This document shows, in pieces, positions 50,605 to 58,659 of a stretch of DNA of 64,000 nt. Within the stretch, counting starts at the first letter, position 1; each line of letters begins with the position of its first letter. The stretch covers positions 1 through 64,000 of the forward strand of contig WTFG01000010.1 of assembly GCA_009835005.1 (NCBI GenBank), read 5' to 3'. The translations under genes were made by a program, and so were the position numbers. The DNA is from Flavobacteriaceae bacterium Ap0902 (GTDB taxonomy: Bacteria > Bacteroidota > Bacteroidia > Flavobacteriales > Weeksellaceae). The notes below the pieces were generated by a model. The model did no database searches. It worked only from the letters and a program-made list of their open reading frames with translations, and had not been told where the DNA came from.

Positions 50605-53322
50605 ATGAAAAAGATATTAATCATCATATTAGTCACCTTATTGAATATCCAACCCATGGCTGGTTGTGCTTGGTACGATCCAGATTATGAGTATTTTAAC
50701 TTATTTACGCAATCTATCATTCAAGATAAATCATTTACACCTTTTCTTATGTCTAAATCTTCGTCATTTTATGAGGAAAAAGGCGTTGAGGTTCCAGATG
50801 ATAATATCCAAGCATGGAAAGCATATTTTAATAACAAACTGACTTTTGAGGAAACCAAAAAATTGGTTTATTATATCTCTTTAGAAGAGTTAAACCATTT
50901 AAAATTTCAGCGTTCTCTAGACAATCCTATCCTTAAAAAATTAGGCTATAACTTCTATACAGATTATAAGGATGCTGTAGATTATTTAATTGAGGCCAAG
51001 TATTTAGAACCTTATATGCGTATTCAGCATATAGAAAATCCGGATTCTTTTTATTACAGTGAACGTGACTATAAACAAGCCACAGATTTGGATTATGATA
51101 AGATTCATAATGATTTAATATCCTTGTATCATGCGACTAAATCAAAAGAAATTAAGTTAAGATACGGTTATCAAATCGTACGGTTTAATCATTATTACAG
51201 AAACTATAAAGAGGCTATTAACGCTTTTGATAAGTATGTAAAACCTTTAAATTTGAAGACAACGCCATATTATATGGCTTTGGATCAGATGGCGGGCGCA
51301 CAGCGTGGATTGGGATTGTTGAAAGAGGCTAACTGGAACTTCTTTCAGGTTTTTAAACATTCTACCAGCAGAAAGGCAAGTGCTTTTTCATCTTTAAAAC
51401 TAACTGATGAGTTCACATTTGAAACTTTTCTAAATCAGGCCCAAAGTGATGAGGATAGAATCATGGCACACTTTTTATTGGCTTATCAAAATTTTAATAA
51501 TCCGCTGCCTAAAATGAAAGATATCTATCAGATAGACCCTAGCGCAGATGTTTTAAAAGTTCTAGAAGCACGTGCTATCAATGAATTAGAAAGACTGATT
51601 TTAGCCGATGTTCATTACATAGATCATTCTACTGCGGTTGATACGCAAGATAACGCTACTAAAAATCAAACAACGAAAGCCAATGAAACTACCAAAGAGG
51701 AAAAATTATCTTGGTGGGACAAAGTTGTCAATTTCTTCAAAGGTTTGTTTGGGTCTGATGAAAATGAACCAGAGGAAAAAGAAGTACAACCGCTTGCAGC
51801 AAAAAAGATTAACGAAGAAGAGGAAAGATTACTTAACAACCCCAAACGTTTGCCTCTTCTAGAAAATGAAGTAGTGTATTATAATGCTAATGAACAAGAG
51901 GTTGGTGTGCAAAAACATATTGCAGATTTAGAAGATTTTACCAATGAATTAAGAAATGTGGATAAGGACGTATTTTGGGATATTTCTTATGCGTATCTAA
52001 AGTTTTTACAAAAAGATTATGCACAAAGTCAAGTGATATTAAACCAAATATTTACTAACAATGCAGATTATAACAAGCAAATTCAACAAATGAAAATGTT
52101 GAACGATATTGTGTCTGAGCCAAAGATTGATGCAGCCTTTGAGGAGCATATCATGCAGAAATATGCTAATTTCTTTATAGAAGAACATAAGGAAGGGGAC
52201 GTCTACTATTATGATAAACCATCTACAAGAGATTTCTTGCAAGACATTTTAGCCAACAGATATTATTTGCAAGGGGAATACGCTAAATCCTTTTTAATGA
52301 GTAATGAATTAACTAATCTCACTTGGGATCCAGACTTTGAATTAACCCAAGATTTAGAGAAATTCTACCTTAAAGAGAATAAATCTTCTTTTGAAAAAGA
52401 AATTTTGGCTAAGAAATTAGATGTAGAGGATCCGTCTTCTTTTTTTAATTTAATTTACGGCGACTATTACGCTAGAAATGGCGCATTTAAAAAAGCATTT
52501 TTACATTATAAAGAGGTGTTTAATGGCAATGGATTTCTAATTTATGAATATGACCAGTGGGATCCAGAAAGTATGGAATATCATACAAAACCGTTTCCAA
52601 AAGATAAGTATAACTTTTTCAATAATGTATCACCATACATTTTTGGACACAACACGTGGGTGAGTTATGAAAGCCCAGAAGAGGTGAGTATGGAAAAAGA
52701 AACTTTTGCACATGAATTTGATTTTATTCATGATAAAATGAATAAAGTAGAGTTAATGCAAACTCTTTTGGATCTAGAAAGAATTGCCCAAGGAAATGAT
52801 GAGCGAGCAGCCAAGGCCAATCAATTAATCGGCAATGTAATGTACAACACTAGTAAATTAGGCTATTACAGACATATTTTTGTATTTGACATTAATAATA
52901 TGAATGGGGGTAAATTTCACTTTTATGCCAACGATAATGTAGATGAAAACAACCTATTCTACTATAAATATTTCTACACGTCTTCTTATATAGATAGCCA
53001 TAATTTTGAAGTTGCTAGGAATTATTATGAAAAGGCATTAAAACAAAGTAAAGACAAAGAACAACAAGCCAGAATTCTATTCCAATTGGCTAGCATAGAA
53101 CAAGCCAACTATTACCAATGGGAGGTGGAACAGCCAGAGATTCCATATACGGAAGATGATTGGTATGAGAAAAAACAAGAGCAAGAAAAGGATTTCTTAC
53201 AAGTAAAAAGAAGTAGGTATAAATCTAATTTTAACAAATTAAAACAACAGTATGCAGACACTCAAGTAGCACAAGAGTTGATGCAAAGTTGTTCTTATTT
53301 TGATTATTTCATGCAGAATTAA
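50605..53322 (+). CDS. Large exported TPR-like repeat protein, unknown
   Basis: A 905-residue protein from the ATG at 50605, 2 bp after the previous stop; an in-frame TTG at 50599 overlapping that stop is less likely. Signal peptide MKKILIIILVTLLNIQPMAG followed by C, possibly a lipoprotein. The protein is predicted almost wholly helical, with TPR-like pieces (NYKEAINAFDKYVKP, EYAKSFLMSNELTN, GAFKKAFLHYKEVF, NFEVARNYYEKALKQ) and a charged low-complexity insert near 350-400. It is coupled to the lipoprotein gene. Function unknown; a scaffold for a surface or periplasmic complex is plausible. Confidence 0.75.
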   Translation: MKKILIIILVTLLNIQPMAGCAWYDPDYEYFNLFTQSIIQDKSFTPFLMSKSSSFYEEKGVEVPDDNIQAWKAYFNNKLTFEETKKLVYYISLEELNHLKFQRSLDNPILKKLGYNFYTDYKDAVDYLIEAKYLEPYMRIQHIENPDSFYYSERDYKQATDLDYDKIHNDLISLYHATKSKEIKLRYGYQIVRFNHYYRNYKEAINAFDKYVKPLNLKTTPYYMALDQMAGAQRGLGLLKEANWNFFQVFKHSTSRKASAFSSLKLTDEFTFETFLNQAQSDEDRIMAHFLLAYQNFNNPLPKMKDIYQIDPSADVLKVLEARAINELERLILADVHYIDHSTAVDTQDNATKNQTTKANETTKEEKLSWWDKVVNFFKGLFGSDENEPEEKEVQPLAAKKINEEEERLLNNPKRLPLLENEVVYYNANEQEVGVQKHIADLEDFTNELRNVDKDVFWDISYAYLKFLQKDYAQSQVILNQIFTNNADYNKQIQQMKMLNDIVSEPKIDAAFEEHIMQKYANFFIEEHKEGDVYYYDKPSTRDFLQDILANRYYLQGEYAKSFLMSNELTNLTWDPDFELTQDLEKFYLKENKSSFEKEILAKKLDVEDPSSFFNLIYGDYYARNGAFKKAFLHYKEVFNGNGFLIYEYDQWDPESMEYHTKPFPKDKYNFFNNVSPYIFGHNTWVSYESPEEVSMEKETFAHEFDFIHDKMNKVELMQTLLDLERIAQGNDERAAKANQLIGNVMYNTSKLGYYRHIFVFDINNMNGGKFHFYANDNVDENNLFYYKYFYTSSYIDSHNFEVARNYYEKALKQSKDKEQQARILFQLASIEQANYYQWEVEQPEIPYTEDDWYEKKQEQEKDFLQVKRSRYKSNFNKLKQQYADTQVAQELMQSCSYFDYFMQN

Positions 53323-53369
53323 TATCATAAATATTAGGACATATTAATGAATAAAAACTTAAATCACCT

Positions 53370-53858
53370 ATGAATTGTTTTTATCACCCAACGATAACAT
53401 CCGTTGCTTCCTGTGTAGATTGTGGCAAAGGTTTATGCCAAGATTGCGCTAATAGATATAATACTCCTATTTGTATAACGTGCAATCATAGACGCATAAA
53501 ATCAGAAAAGCAAAGCATTCTCAAAGAATTAATTATTACCCTTATTGCTGGCGGGGTTTTGACTATTTTTTATATGTTTTCTACCCAAGAAACCTCTGAT
53601 GTAGAATATAGTACCTTGCAAAACATTTTCACGTTTATCATAGTTTTCTATAGTGGTGCTTCCATCGTAGCAGGATGGAAGACTTTAACCGCTATTACGC
53701 CTAATATCTTTTTATTTTTACCAATTATTGGATGGATTCTATTTTTCATGATTAAACTTTTTATCGCCTCTTTAATTGGCTGGTTCATGTTACCGATTAG
53801 ATGGATACGGAAAACATTGCGATGGAAAGAATTAAATAAAATTGAAGCTATTCCTTAG
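53370..53858 (+). CDS. B-box-type zinc-finger membrane protein
   Basis: A 162-residue protein. Residues 1-42 form a small cysteine/histidine zinc module (CFYHP, CVDCGKGLCQDC, CITCNHRR) like the B-box-type fingers found at the N-terminus of some rhomboid and membrane proteins. After a basic linker come three hydrophobic segments (about 50-68, 88-108, 113-140). No rhomboid catalytic GxSG is present. Role unknown; the finger probably binds zinc in the cytoplasm. Confidence 0.8.
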   Translation: MNCFYHPTITSVASCVDCGKGLCQDCANRYNTPICITCNHRRIKSEKQSILKELIITLIAGGVLTIFYMFSTQETSDVEYSTLQNIFTFIIVFYSGASIVAGWKTLTAITPNIFLFLPIIGWILFFMIKLFIASLIGWFMLPIRWIRKTLRWKELNKIEAIP

Positions 53859-53934
53859 ACTCAAAAAAACATCAGTCTAATTACTAGGAATGTTTTTTGC
53901 TAAATAATATAGAACAATATAAAAAAGACAAACA

Positions 53935-54519
53935 ATGCTAGATGCCATGCAACGCCGCTATTCCGTCAAGAAATATGCAGACACAAAATTGCATTCAAAA
54001 GATTTAGAAGATTTAAAAAATATTTTAAGATTAACCCCCTCTTCTATCAATGCACAGCCATGGCGCTTTGTATTTGTGAGAGACAAAGAAACCAAAGCGA
54101 AACTGGCCGCAGAATCATACTTTAATGAAGAAAAGATACTGCAGGCAGATACCTTGGTTATCTTTCAAACCATGACAGAGGAATACTTTAATAGTATTGC
54201 GTTAAATTATATCCCAGCCAGAGTCTATGATTATTTTCAAAAAGAAGTGACAAAACGCCCAGGAGGGTATCCTGCTTGGGCCTCAAGACAGGCGTACATT
54301 GCTATGGGGTTTTTATTATCCGCTTGTGCAGAAAAATCTATTGGTTCCACGCCGATGGAAGGCATTAAACCCGATGCGTATGATGCTATTATAAATGATA
54401 AAAACTATCATAGCATTGCCGCTGTGAGTTTGGGCGTTCCCTCAGAAGATGATTATAATAAACCTGAAAGTTCGCCAAAGCAAAGACTTCCATTGGATCA
54501 AGTCATTTTAGATATATAA
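53935..54519 (+). CDS. Nitroreductase family NAD(P)H oxidoreductase
   Basis: A 194-residue FMN-dependent flavoprotein of the NfsB-like nitroreductase family. The FMN-phosphate segment RRYSVKKYAD is at 7-16, LRLTPSSINAQPWRFVFVRD at 31-50, and SIAAVSLGVPSED at the C-terminal flavin-binding site. It is slightly shorter than NfsB (217). The natural substrate (quinones, nitro compounds or flavin) is not determined. Single gene followed by repeat copy E. Confidence 0.9.
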   Translation: MLDAMQRRYSVKKYADTKLHSKDLEDLKNILRLTPSSINAQPWRFVFVRDKETKAKLAAESYFNEEKILQADTLVIFQTMTEEYFNSIALNYIPARVYDYFQKEVTKRPGGYPAWASRQAYIAMGFLLSACAEKSIGSTPMEGIKPDAYDAIINDKNYHSIAAVSLGVPSEDDYNKPESSPKQRLPLDQVILDI

Positions 54520-54548
54520 TTAAAATATACTGTCTAATAAATACAAAA

Positions 54549-54681
54549 AGTAGCCGTCTCAAAACTCCGATTTCGTGATCCTGAATTTATTTCAGGGTCT
54601 GGTAAAAAGATGCTTATTAATATGATAAGAATCTGAATCAAGTTGAGGATGACCAGTTTTTAAGGTTTTGAGACGGCTACT
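54549..54681 (-). repeat. Dispersed palindromic element, copy E
   Basis: About 133 bp with near-perfect ends: AGTAGCCGTCTCAAAAC and GTTTTGAGACGGCTACT. Its right 60 bp, reverse-complemented, follow the left 60 bp of copy C closely (ends, CCTTAAAAAC, then the CTTGATTCAG arm). It lies between the convergent nitroreductase and Nudix genes. Inverted orientation relative to copies B and C. Confidence 0.88.
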
Positions 54682-54727
54682 CTCTATTCTTATTTTTAAA
54701 TTTCCTCTTATGTATTAATAGCATACT

Positions 54728-55240
54728 TTACAAAATATATTTTCTCACCACTTCTTTCATAGAATTAAAAGCAATCGCTTCTAAATCTACCTCCTCTTTC
54801 TTGAGCCATTTAACTTCTCGGATTTCTGAATGATCTAATTCTATGGTTATATCCTCATGTAGATTGATTTCAAAAATAATATCCAAAGTTCTGTATAGAA
54901 TATCCCGGTATTTATAATCATTTGGCTCTGTATCTATTAAGGATATTTGATCTCTGGTTAAATCTAGGTTTAATTCCTCCTTTAATTCCCGAATGACCGC
55001 TTCATGACCAGATTCCTTAGGATCTACAAATCCTCCAGGGAAATCTAGCATTCCTTTACATGGATCATTGTTGCGAACAGTAAATAAAATTTCATCACCT
55101 CTACGCAAGATGACCATCACCGCTGCAGCACAATTATGATAGTAAATAAACCCACAGTTAAAACACTCAAATCTATGGTGATTCTCAAATTTATGATTCT
55201 GGGAACCACATCTAGGACAATATTGAAAAAATTTAGGCAT
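54728..55240 (-). CDS. Nudix hydrolase with zinc ribbon
   Basis: A 170-residue Nudix enzyme with an N-terminal zinc ribbon (YCPRCG at 7-12, FECFNCGF at 29-36), like NADH-pyrophosphatase-related enzymes. The Nudix box is GGFVDPKESGHEAVIRELKEELN; the usual late glycine of REUxEExGU is replaced by Asn. Substrate unknown. Probably in one operon with pheS, whose stop is 15 bp upstream. Confidence 0.87.
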   Translation of the reverse strand: MPKFFQYCPRCGSQNHKFENHHRFECFNCGFIYYHNCAAAVMVILRRGDEILFTVRNNDPCKGMLDFPGGFVDPKESGHEAVIRELKEELNLDLTRDQISLIDTEPNDYKYRDILYRTLDIIFEINLHEDITIELDHSEIREVKWLKKEEVDLEAIAFNSMKEVVRKYIL

Positions 55241-55255
55241 CGTTAATCTTATATT

Positions 55256-56281
55256 TTATTTAAATCCAAATTCAGCCTCAAACTGTTCTAAGAAACGTTT
55301 ATCATTTTCAAAATATAATCTGATATCTCCAATTTGGTATAATAAAAGTGCGATACGCTCTAACCCCATTCCAAAAGCATAGCCACTATACTCATCTGGA
55401 TCTATGCCTACATTGGTAAGAACATTAGGGTCTACCATACCGCATCCCATAATTTCTAACCAGCCTGTACCCTTGGTGATTTTATAGTCTGTTTCTGTTT
55501 CTAAGCCCCAATAAACATCTACCTCTGCACTTGGTTCTGTAAAAGGAAAATAGGATGGGCGTAAACGTATTTTAGATTTTCCAAAAAGTTCTGTCGTAAA
55601 ATATTGTAACGTCCTTCTTAGATCTGCAAAAGAAACCTCTTTATCTATATACAATCCTTCTATTTGATGAAACATGCAGTGGGAACGAGCAGATATGGCC
55701 TCATTTCTATATACTCTCCCAGGCGAAAGTATCCTAAGAGGTGGTTTATGATTTTCCATGTACCTAATCTGCACAGAAGAGGTGTGCGTACGTAATAACC
55801 TATCTGGATCTTTCTCTATGAAAAAGGTATCTTGCATATCCCTAGCGGGATGATACTCTGGCAAATTAAGCGCTGTGAAATTGTGCCAATCATCTTCTAT
55901 TTCTGGACCCTCTGATAACACGAACCCAATACGCTTGAAAATCTCTATAATTCTATTCCTCACAATGCTAATAGGATGACGTGAGCCTAATTCTACCGCA
56001 TAACCAGGACGGGTATAATCAATAGCATCTCGATTGTCAGATTCACTATCTATTGCTTCTTTTAGTTGATTGACTTTATTTGTAGCGGCAACTTTAAGCT
56101 GATTTAAAGCTTGTCCAACCTCTTTTTTTTGCTCATTAGGTACTTCCTTGAACCTTGCAAACAATTCATTTTGAATTCCTTTTTTACCTAAAAATTTAAT
56201 TCTAAATGCTTCTATTTCCTCTGCGCTGTCACTATTGAATTGTTCAACTTCCGCCAAGTACTTTTTAATTTCATCAATCAT
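55256..56281 (-). CDS. pheS: Phenylalanyl-tRNA synthetase subunit alpha
   Basis: A 341-residue class II synthetase subunit. N-terminal coiled coil (about 1-85) for tRNA binding, then the catalytic core: motif 1 region [15 protein letters not shown], motif 2 region with [12 protein letters not shown] and [31 protein letters not shown], and motif 3 [13 protein letters not shown]-like (here [21 protein letters not shown]). pheT is not next to it, which is common in this phylum. Confidence 0.97.
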   Translation of the reverse strand: MIDEIKKYLAEVEQFNSDSAEEIEAFRIKFLGKKGIQNELFARFKEVPNEQKKEVGQALNQLKVAATNKVNQLKEAIDSESDNRDAIDYTRPGYAVELGSRHPISIVRNRIIEIFKRIGFVLSEGPEIEDDWHNFTALNLPEYHPARDMQDTFFIEKDPDRLLRTHTSSVQIRYMENHKPPLRILSPGRVYRNEAISARSHCMFHQIEGLYIDKEVSFADLRRTLQYFTTELFGKSKIRLRPSYFPFTEPSAEVDVYWGLETETDYKITKGTGWLEIMGCGMVDPNVLTNVGIDPDEYSGYAFGMGLERIALLLYQIGDIRLYFENDKRFLEQFEAEFGFK

Positions 56282-56298
56282 AATCCTACAAATATTTC

Positions 56299-56306
56299 CA
56301 AAAATA
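56299..56306 (-). promoter_or_regulatory. Putative -7 element of pheS
   Basis: The minus strand reads TATTTTTG, 17 bp before the pheS start. Confidence 0.5.
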
Positions 56307-56346
56307 CGACTTTGTGTTCAAAAGAGATAATCCCTAGGGGTTTTGA

Positions 56347-56383
56347 GACAAAAAAACTGCCCTGAATTAATCCAGGACAGTTA
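56347..56383 (-). terminator. Terminator of the YceI gene
   Basis: On the minus strand AACTGTCCTGG pairs with the later CAGGGCAGTT (one mismatch, AATTAATT loop), followed by a T-run. Confidence 0.75.
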
Positions 56384-56413
56384 TCATCTATTTTAAAAAT
56401 TAATCAATTCTTC

Positions 56414-57139
56414 TTAATGTGCTGCTTCTTCTTGTAATTCATCAACAACCTCTTCTGTAGTTGCGCCATCAGTTACCTCAACAACAGCATTTTGGTTGGC
56501 CGTTACATTCACACTTAAAGTAACGTTATCCTTAATTACAGAACCCGTAGTTGGGTTAAAAGTAATACCAAAATCTTGACGATTGATGGTAAACTCCTCA
56601 GAAGCAATTTTTAAAACTTCACCATCTACACCAGTGTTCGCTTTAAAAGTAATGTTCTTTTCTACTTCTCTCATTTTCAAGTTTCCAGAAATCTCTGTGT
56701 TATATTCACCTTCAATGGGTGTAACTTTAGTAATGTTGAAAGTTGGAGAAGGATAAGTTTCAACGTCTAAAAAGTCTGCACTTTTTAAATGATTCTCTAA
56801 ATTTGCTTTGTCTTCTGGGCTATCAACTAAGTCCATAGACTCTAGGGTAGTAGCATCAATAACAAAATTACCCGCAATGATTTGATTTCCTTCTGTTTGG
56901 ATATCACCAGAAGTTAGTTTAATCGTACCATGGTGACCTTGCTCCTCTGTTTCACCTTCGTAAATTTTATAACCTCTCCACTCAACATTAGATACATCGG
57001 TATCTACTGTATAATTCACTGCTTCTTCCGTTGCTGTTGCAACCTCCTCAGAATCAGAAACTGCCACTGCCTCTTTCTTCTCACAAGAAGTAAATGCAAT
57101 TAAGGCAACTGCTGATAAACTAAATAATACTTTTTTCAT
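56414..57139 (-). CDS. YceI-like lipoprotein
   Basis: A 241-residue lipocalin-like YceI protein. Start taken as the ATG at 57139 because it begins a lipoprotein signal (MKKVLFSLSAVALIAFTSC); an in-frame ATG at 57181 lies upstream of the predicted promoter. After an Ala/Glu/Val-rich linker the YceI barrel begins VDTDVSNVEWRGYKIYEGETEEQGHHGTI and ends NRQDFGITFN. Members bind polyisoprenoid lipids; the role here is unknown. It also has an acidic C-terminal tail. Confidence 0.9.
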   Translation of the reverse strand: MKKVLFSLSAVALIAFTSCEKKEAVAVSDSEEVATATEEAVNYTVDTDVSNVEWRGYKIYEGETEEQGHHGTIKLTSGDIQTEGNQIIAGNFVIDATTLESMDLVDSPEDKANLENHLKSADFLDVETYPSPTFNITKVTPIEGEYNTEISGNLKMREVEKNITFKANTGVDGEVLKIASEEFTINRQDFGITFNPTTGSVIKDNVTLSVNVTANQNAVVEVTDGATTEEVVDELQEEAAH

Positions 57140-57154
57140 CTTCTTAAATTTTGC

Positions 57155-57162
57155 ACAAAAAT
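57155..57162 (-). promoter_or_regulatory. Putative -7 element of the YceI gene
   Basis: The minus strand reads TATTTTTG, 15 bp before the ATG at 57139. It decides the start: the ATG at 57181 would lie upstream of it. Confidence 0.5.
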
Positions 57163-57286
57163 AGTGATTTGTTAGATACAAGTGGTAAAAAATTATTATA
57201 TTTTCTTATATCCACATAACAAGAAACAAATAGTAATTTAGTGCTCAATCATTAAATTCACACGTGCTTCTATATATTTAGTTTCG

Positions 57287-57294
57287 TATATTTG
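57287..57294 (+). promoter_or_regulatory. Putative -7 element of the mrp-nifU-korA operon
   Basis: TATATTTG ends 17 bp before the mrp ATG. Confidence 0.5.
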
Positions 57295-57311
57295 TAAAAT
57301 AAGTCTAAATT

Positions 57312-58406
57312 ATGAGTTTTACAAAAAAAGACGTTGAAAAGATTTTAATTGAATTAAACTCAAAGGAGTGGGTTCAGAACATTCAGATATTTGGGAACAA
57401 GTTAATGATAGATGCAGTGTCTCCCTCACCTGCTCTACATGACAAGAAGAAATTAGAAGACGCATTAATCAATGCTTTTAAAGACAAATTGCCAGAGGCA
57501 GAAGTACAAGTAAAAGTCACTGCAAAGCCTAAACCAAGCATACAGCCTATCAAAGGAAACCCCATAAAAGGCATTAAGAATATAGTGGCCATAGCCTCTG
57601 GAAAAGGAGGTGTAGGTAAATCTACTGTTACAGCCAACATGGCTATAAGTTTACATAAGATGGGGTTTAAAGTTGGTATATTAGATGCTGATATTTATGG
57701 TCCATCTATGCCTGTCATGTTTGATGTAGAGGATGGTAAACCTAGATCTATAGAAAAAGAGGGTAAAAGTAAAATGTTACCTATAGAAAGTTATGGCATC
57801 AAGGTTTTATCTATTGGATTTTTCGCTGGATTAGACCAAGCAGTTGTTTGGCGCGGCGCTATGGCATCAAAAGCAATACATCAATTAATCCATGATGCAG
57901 ATTGGGGAGATTTAGATTTCTTGTTAATTGATTTACCTCCTGGTACTGGTGACATACACTTGAGTATTGTACAAGAGGTTCCAGTAACTGGGGCTGTAAT
58001 TGTAAGCACACCCCAAACAGTAGCGCTAGCAGATGCACGCAAAGGTGTGAGTATGTTCAAAATGGATGCTATCAACGTACCTGTTCTAGGCTTCGTTGAA
58101 AATATGGCTTATTTCACTCCAGAAGAACTGCCAGAGAATAAATATTACTTGTTTGGGCAAAATGGCGTGAAGAATTTAGCGGAGAAAATGGACATTCCAT
58201 TTTTAGGAGAAATTCCTATCATTCAAAGCATTAGAGAGGCATCTGATGTAGGTAGACCTGCCGCATTACAAGTAAATACAATAGCAAGTGCTGCATATAC
58301 AGAGATTGCGAAAAATATGGTGGGTAGTTTGGCAGTAAGAAACAAGGATTTACCACCTACAGAAGCCGTTAGAATTACAACCATGGCAGGGTGTTCAACA
58401 AAATAA
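57312..58406 (+). CDS. Mrp/NBP35-type iron-sulfur carrier ATPase
   Basis: A 364-residue cytosolic P-loop ATPase that carries or transfers Fe-S clusters. N-terminal MIP18/DUF59 domain (about 1-70), then the deviant Walker A GKGGVGKST at 97-105, with switch I/II DADIYGPS and DLPPGTGDIHL. Most Mrp proteins have CxxC; here ENMAYFTPEELPENKYYLFG occupies the place where many have MSYF-CxxC, so the C-terminal CxxC is not obvious (MAGCSTK is the only late Cys). The nifU-like gene follows at 6 bp. Confidence 0.93.
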   Translation: MSFTKKDVEKILIELNSKEWVQNIQIFGNKLMIDAVSPSPALHDKKKLEDALINAFKDKLPEAEVQVKVTAKPKPSIQPIKGNPIKGIKNIVAIASGKGGVGKSTVTANMAISLHKMGFKVGILDADIYGPSMPVMFDVEDGKPRSIEKEGKSKMLPIESYGIKVLSIGFFAGLDQAVVWRGAMASKAIHQLIHDADWGDLDFLLIDLPPGTGDIHLSIVQEVPVTGAVIVSTPQTVALADARKGVSMFKMDAINVPVLGFVENMAYFTPEELPENKYYLFGQNGVKNLAEKMDIPFLGEIPIIQSIREASDVGRPAALQVNTIASAAYTEIAKNMVGSLAVRNKDLPPTEAVRITTMAGCSTK

Positions 58407-58412
58407 GCAAGG

Positions 58413-58646
58413 ATGGAAGAAGAATTAAAAAATCGGGTAGAAAAAGCACTAACAGAAATTCGCCCTTATCTACAAACAGATAGCGGAGATATTGAGTTAG
58501 TAAATATAGAAAACAACATAGTTACTGTTAGGCTACTAGGTGCATGCATTGGATGCAGCGTGAACCAAATGACATTGAAAAGCGGTGTAGAAATGACTAT
58601 TAAAAAACATGCGCCAGAGATAGTTAAAGTAATTAACATCCTTTAA
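58413..58646 (+). CDS. NifU-like (Nfu) C-terminal domain protein
   Basis: A 77-residue Nfu-type Fe-S scaffold or carrier. The cluster-binding CxxC is CIGC (Cys45, Cys48) in LLGACIGCSVNQMTLKSGVE. Stand-alone Nfu domains of this size are common next to mrp in Bacteroidota. Six bp after mrp and 13 bp before korA, so one operon: Fe-S delivery genes beside an Fe-S-dependent oxidoreductase. Confidence 0.94.
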   Translation: MEEELKNRVEKALTEIRPYLQTDSGDIELVNIENNIVTVRLLGACIGCSVNQMTLKSGVEMTIKKHAPEIVKVINIL

Positions 58647-58659
58647 AAAAACATAAGTT

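Noticed and set aside
57139-57181. Upstream ATG of the YceI gene at 57181
   Set aside because: The predicted -7 element at 57155-57162 lies inside this extension, and the ATG at 57139 begins a perfect lipoprotein signal.
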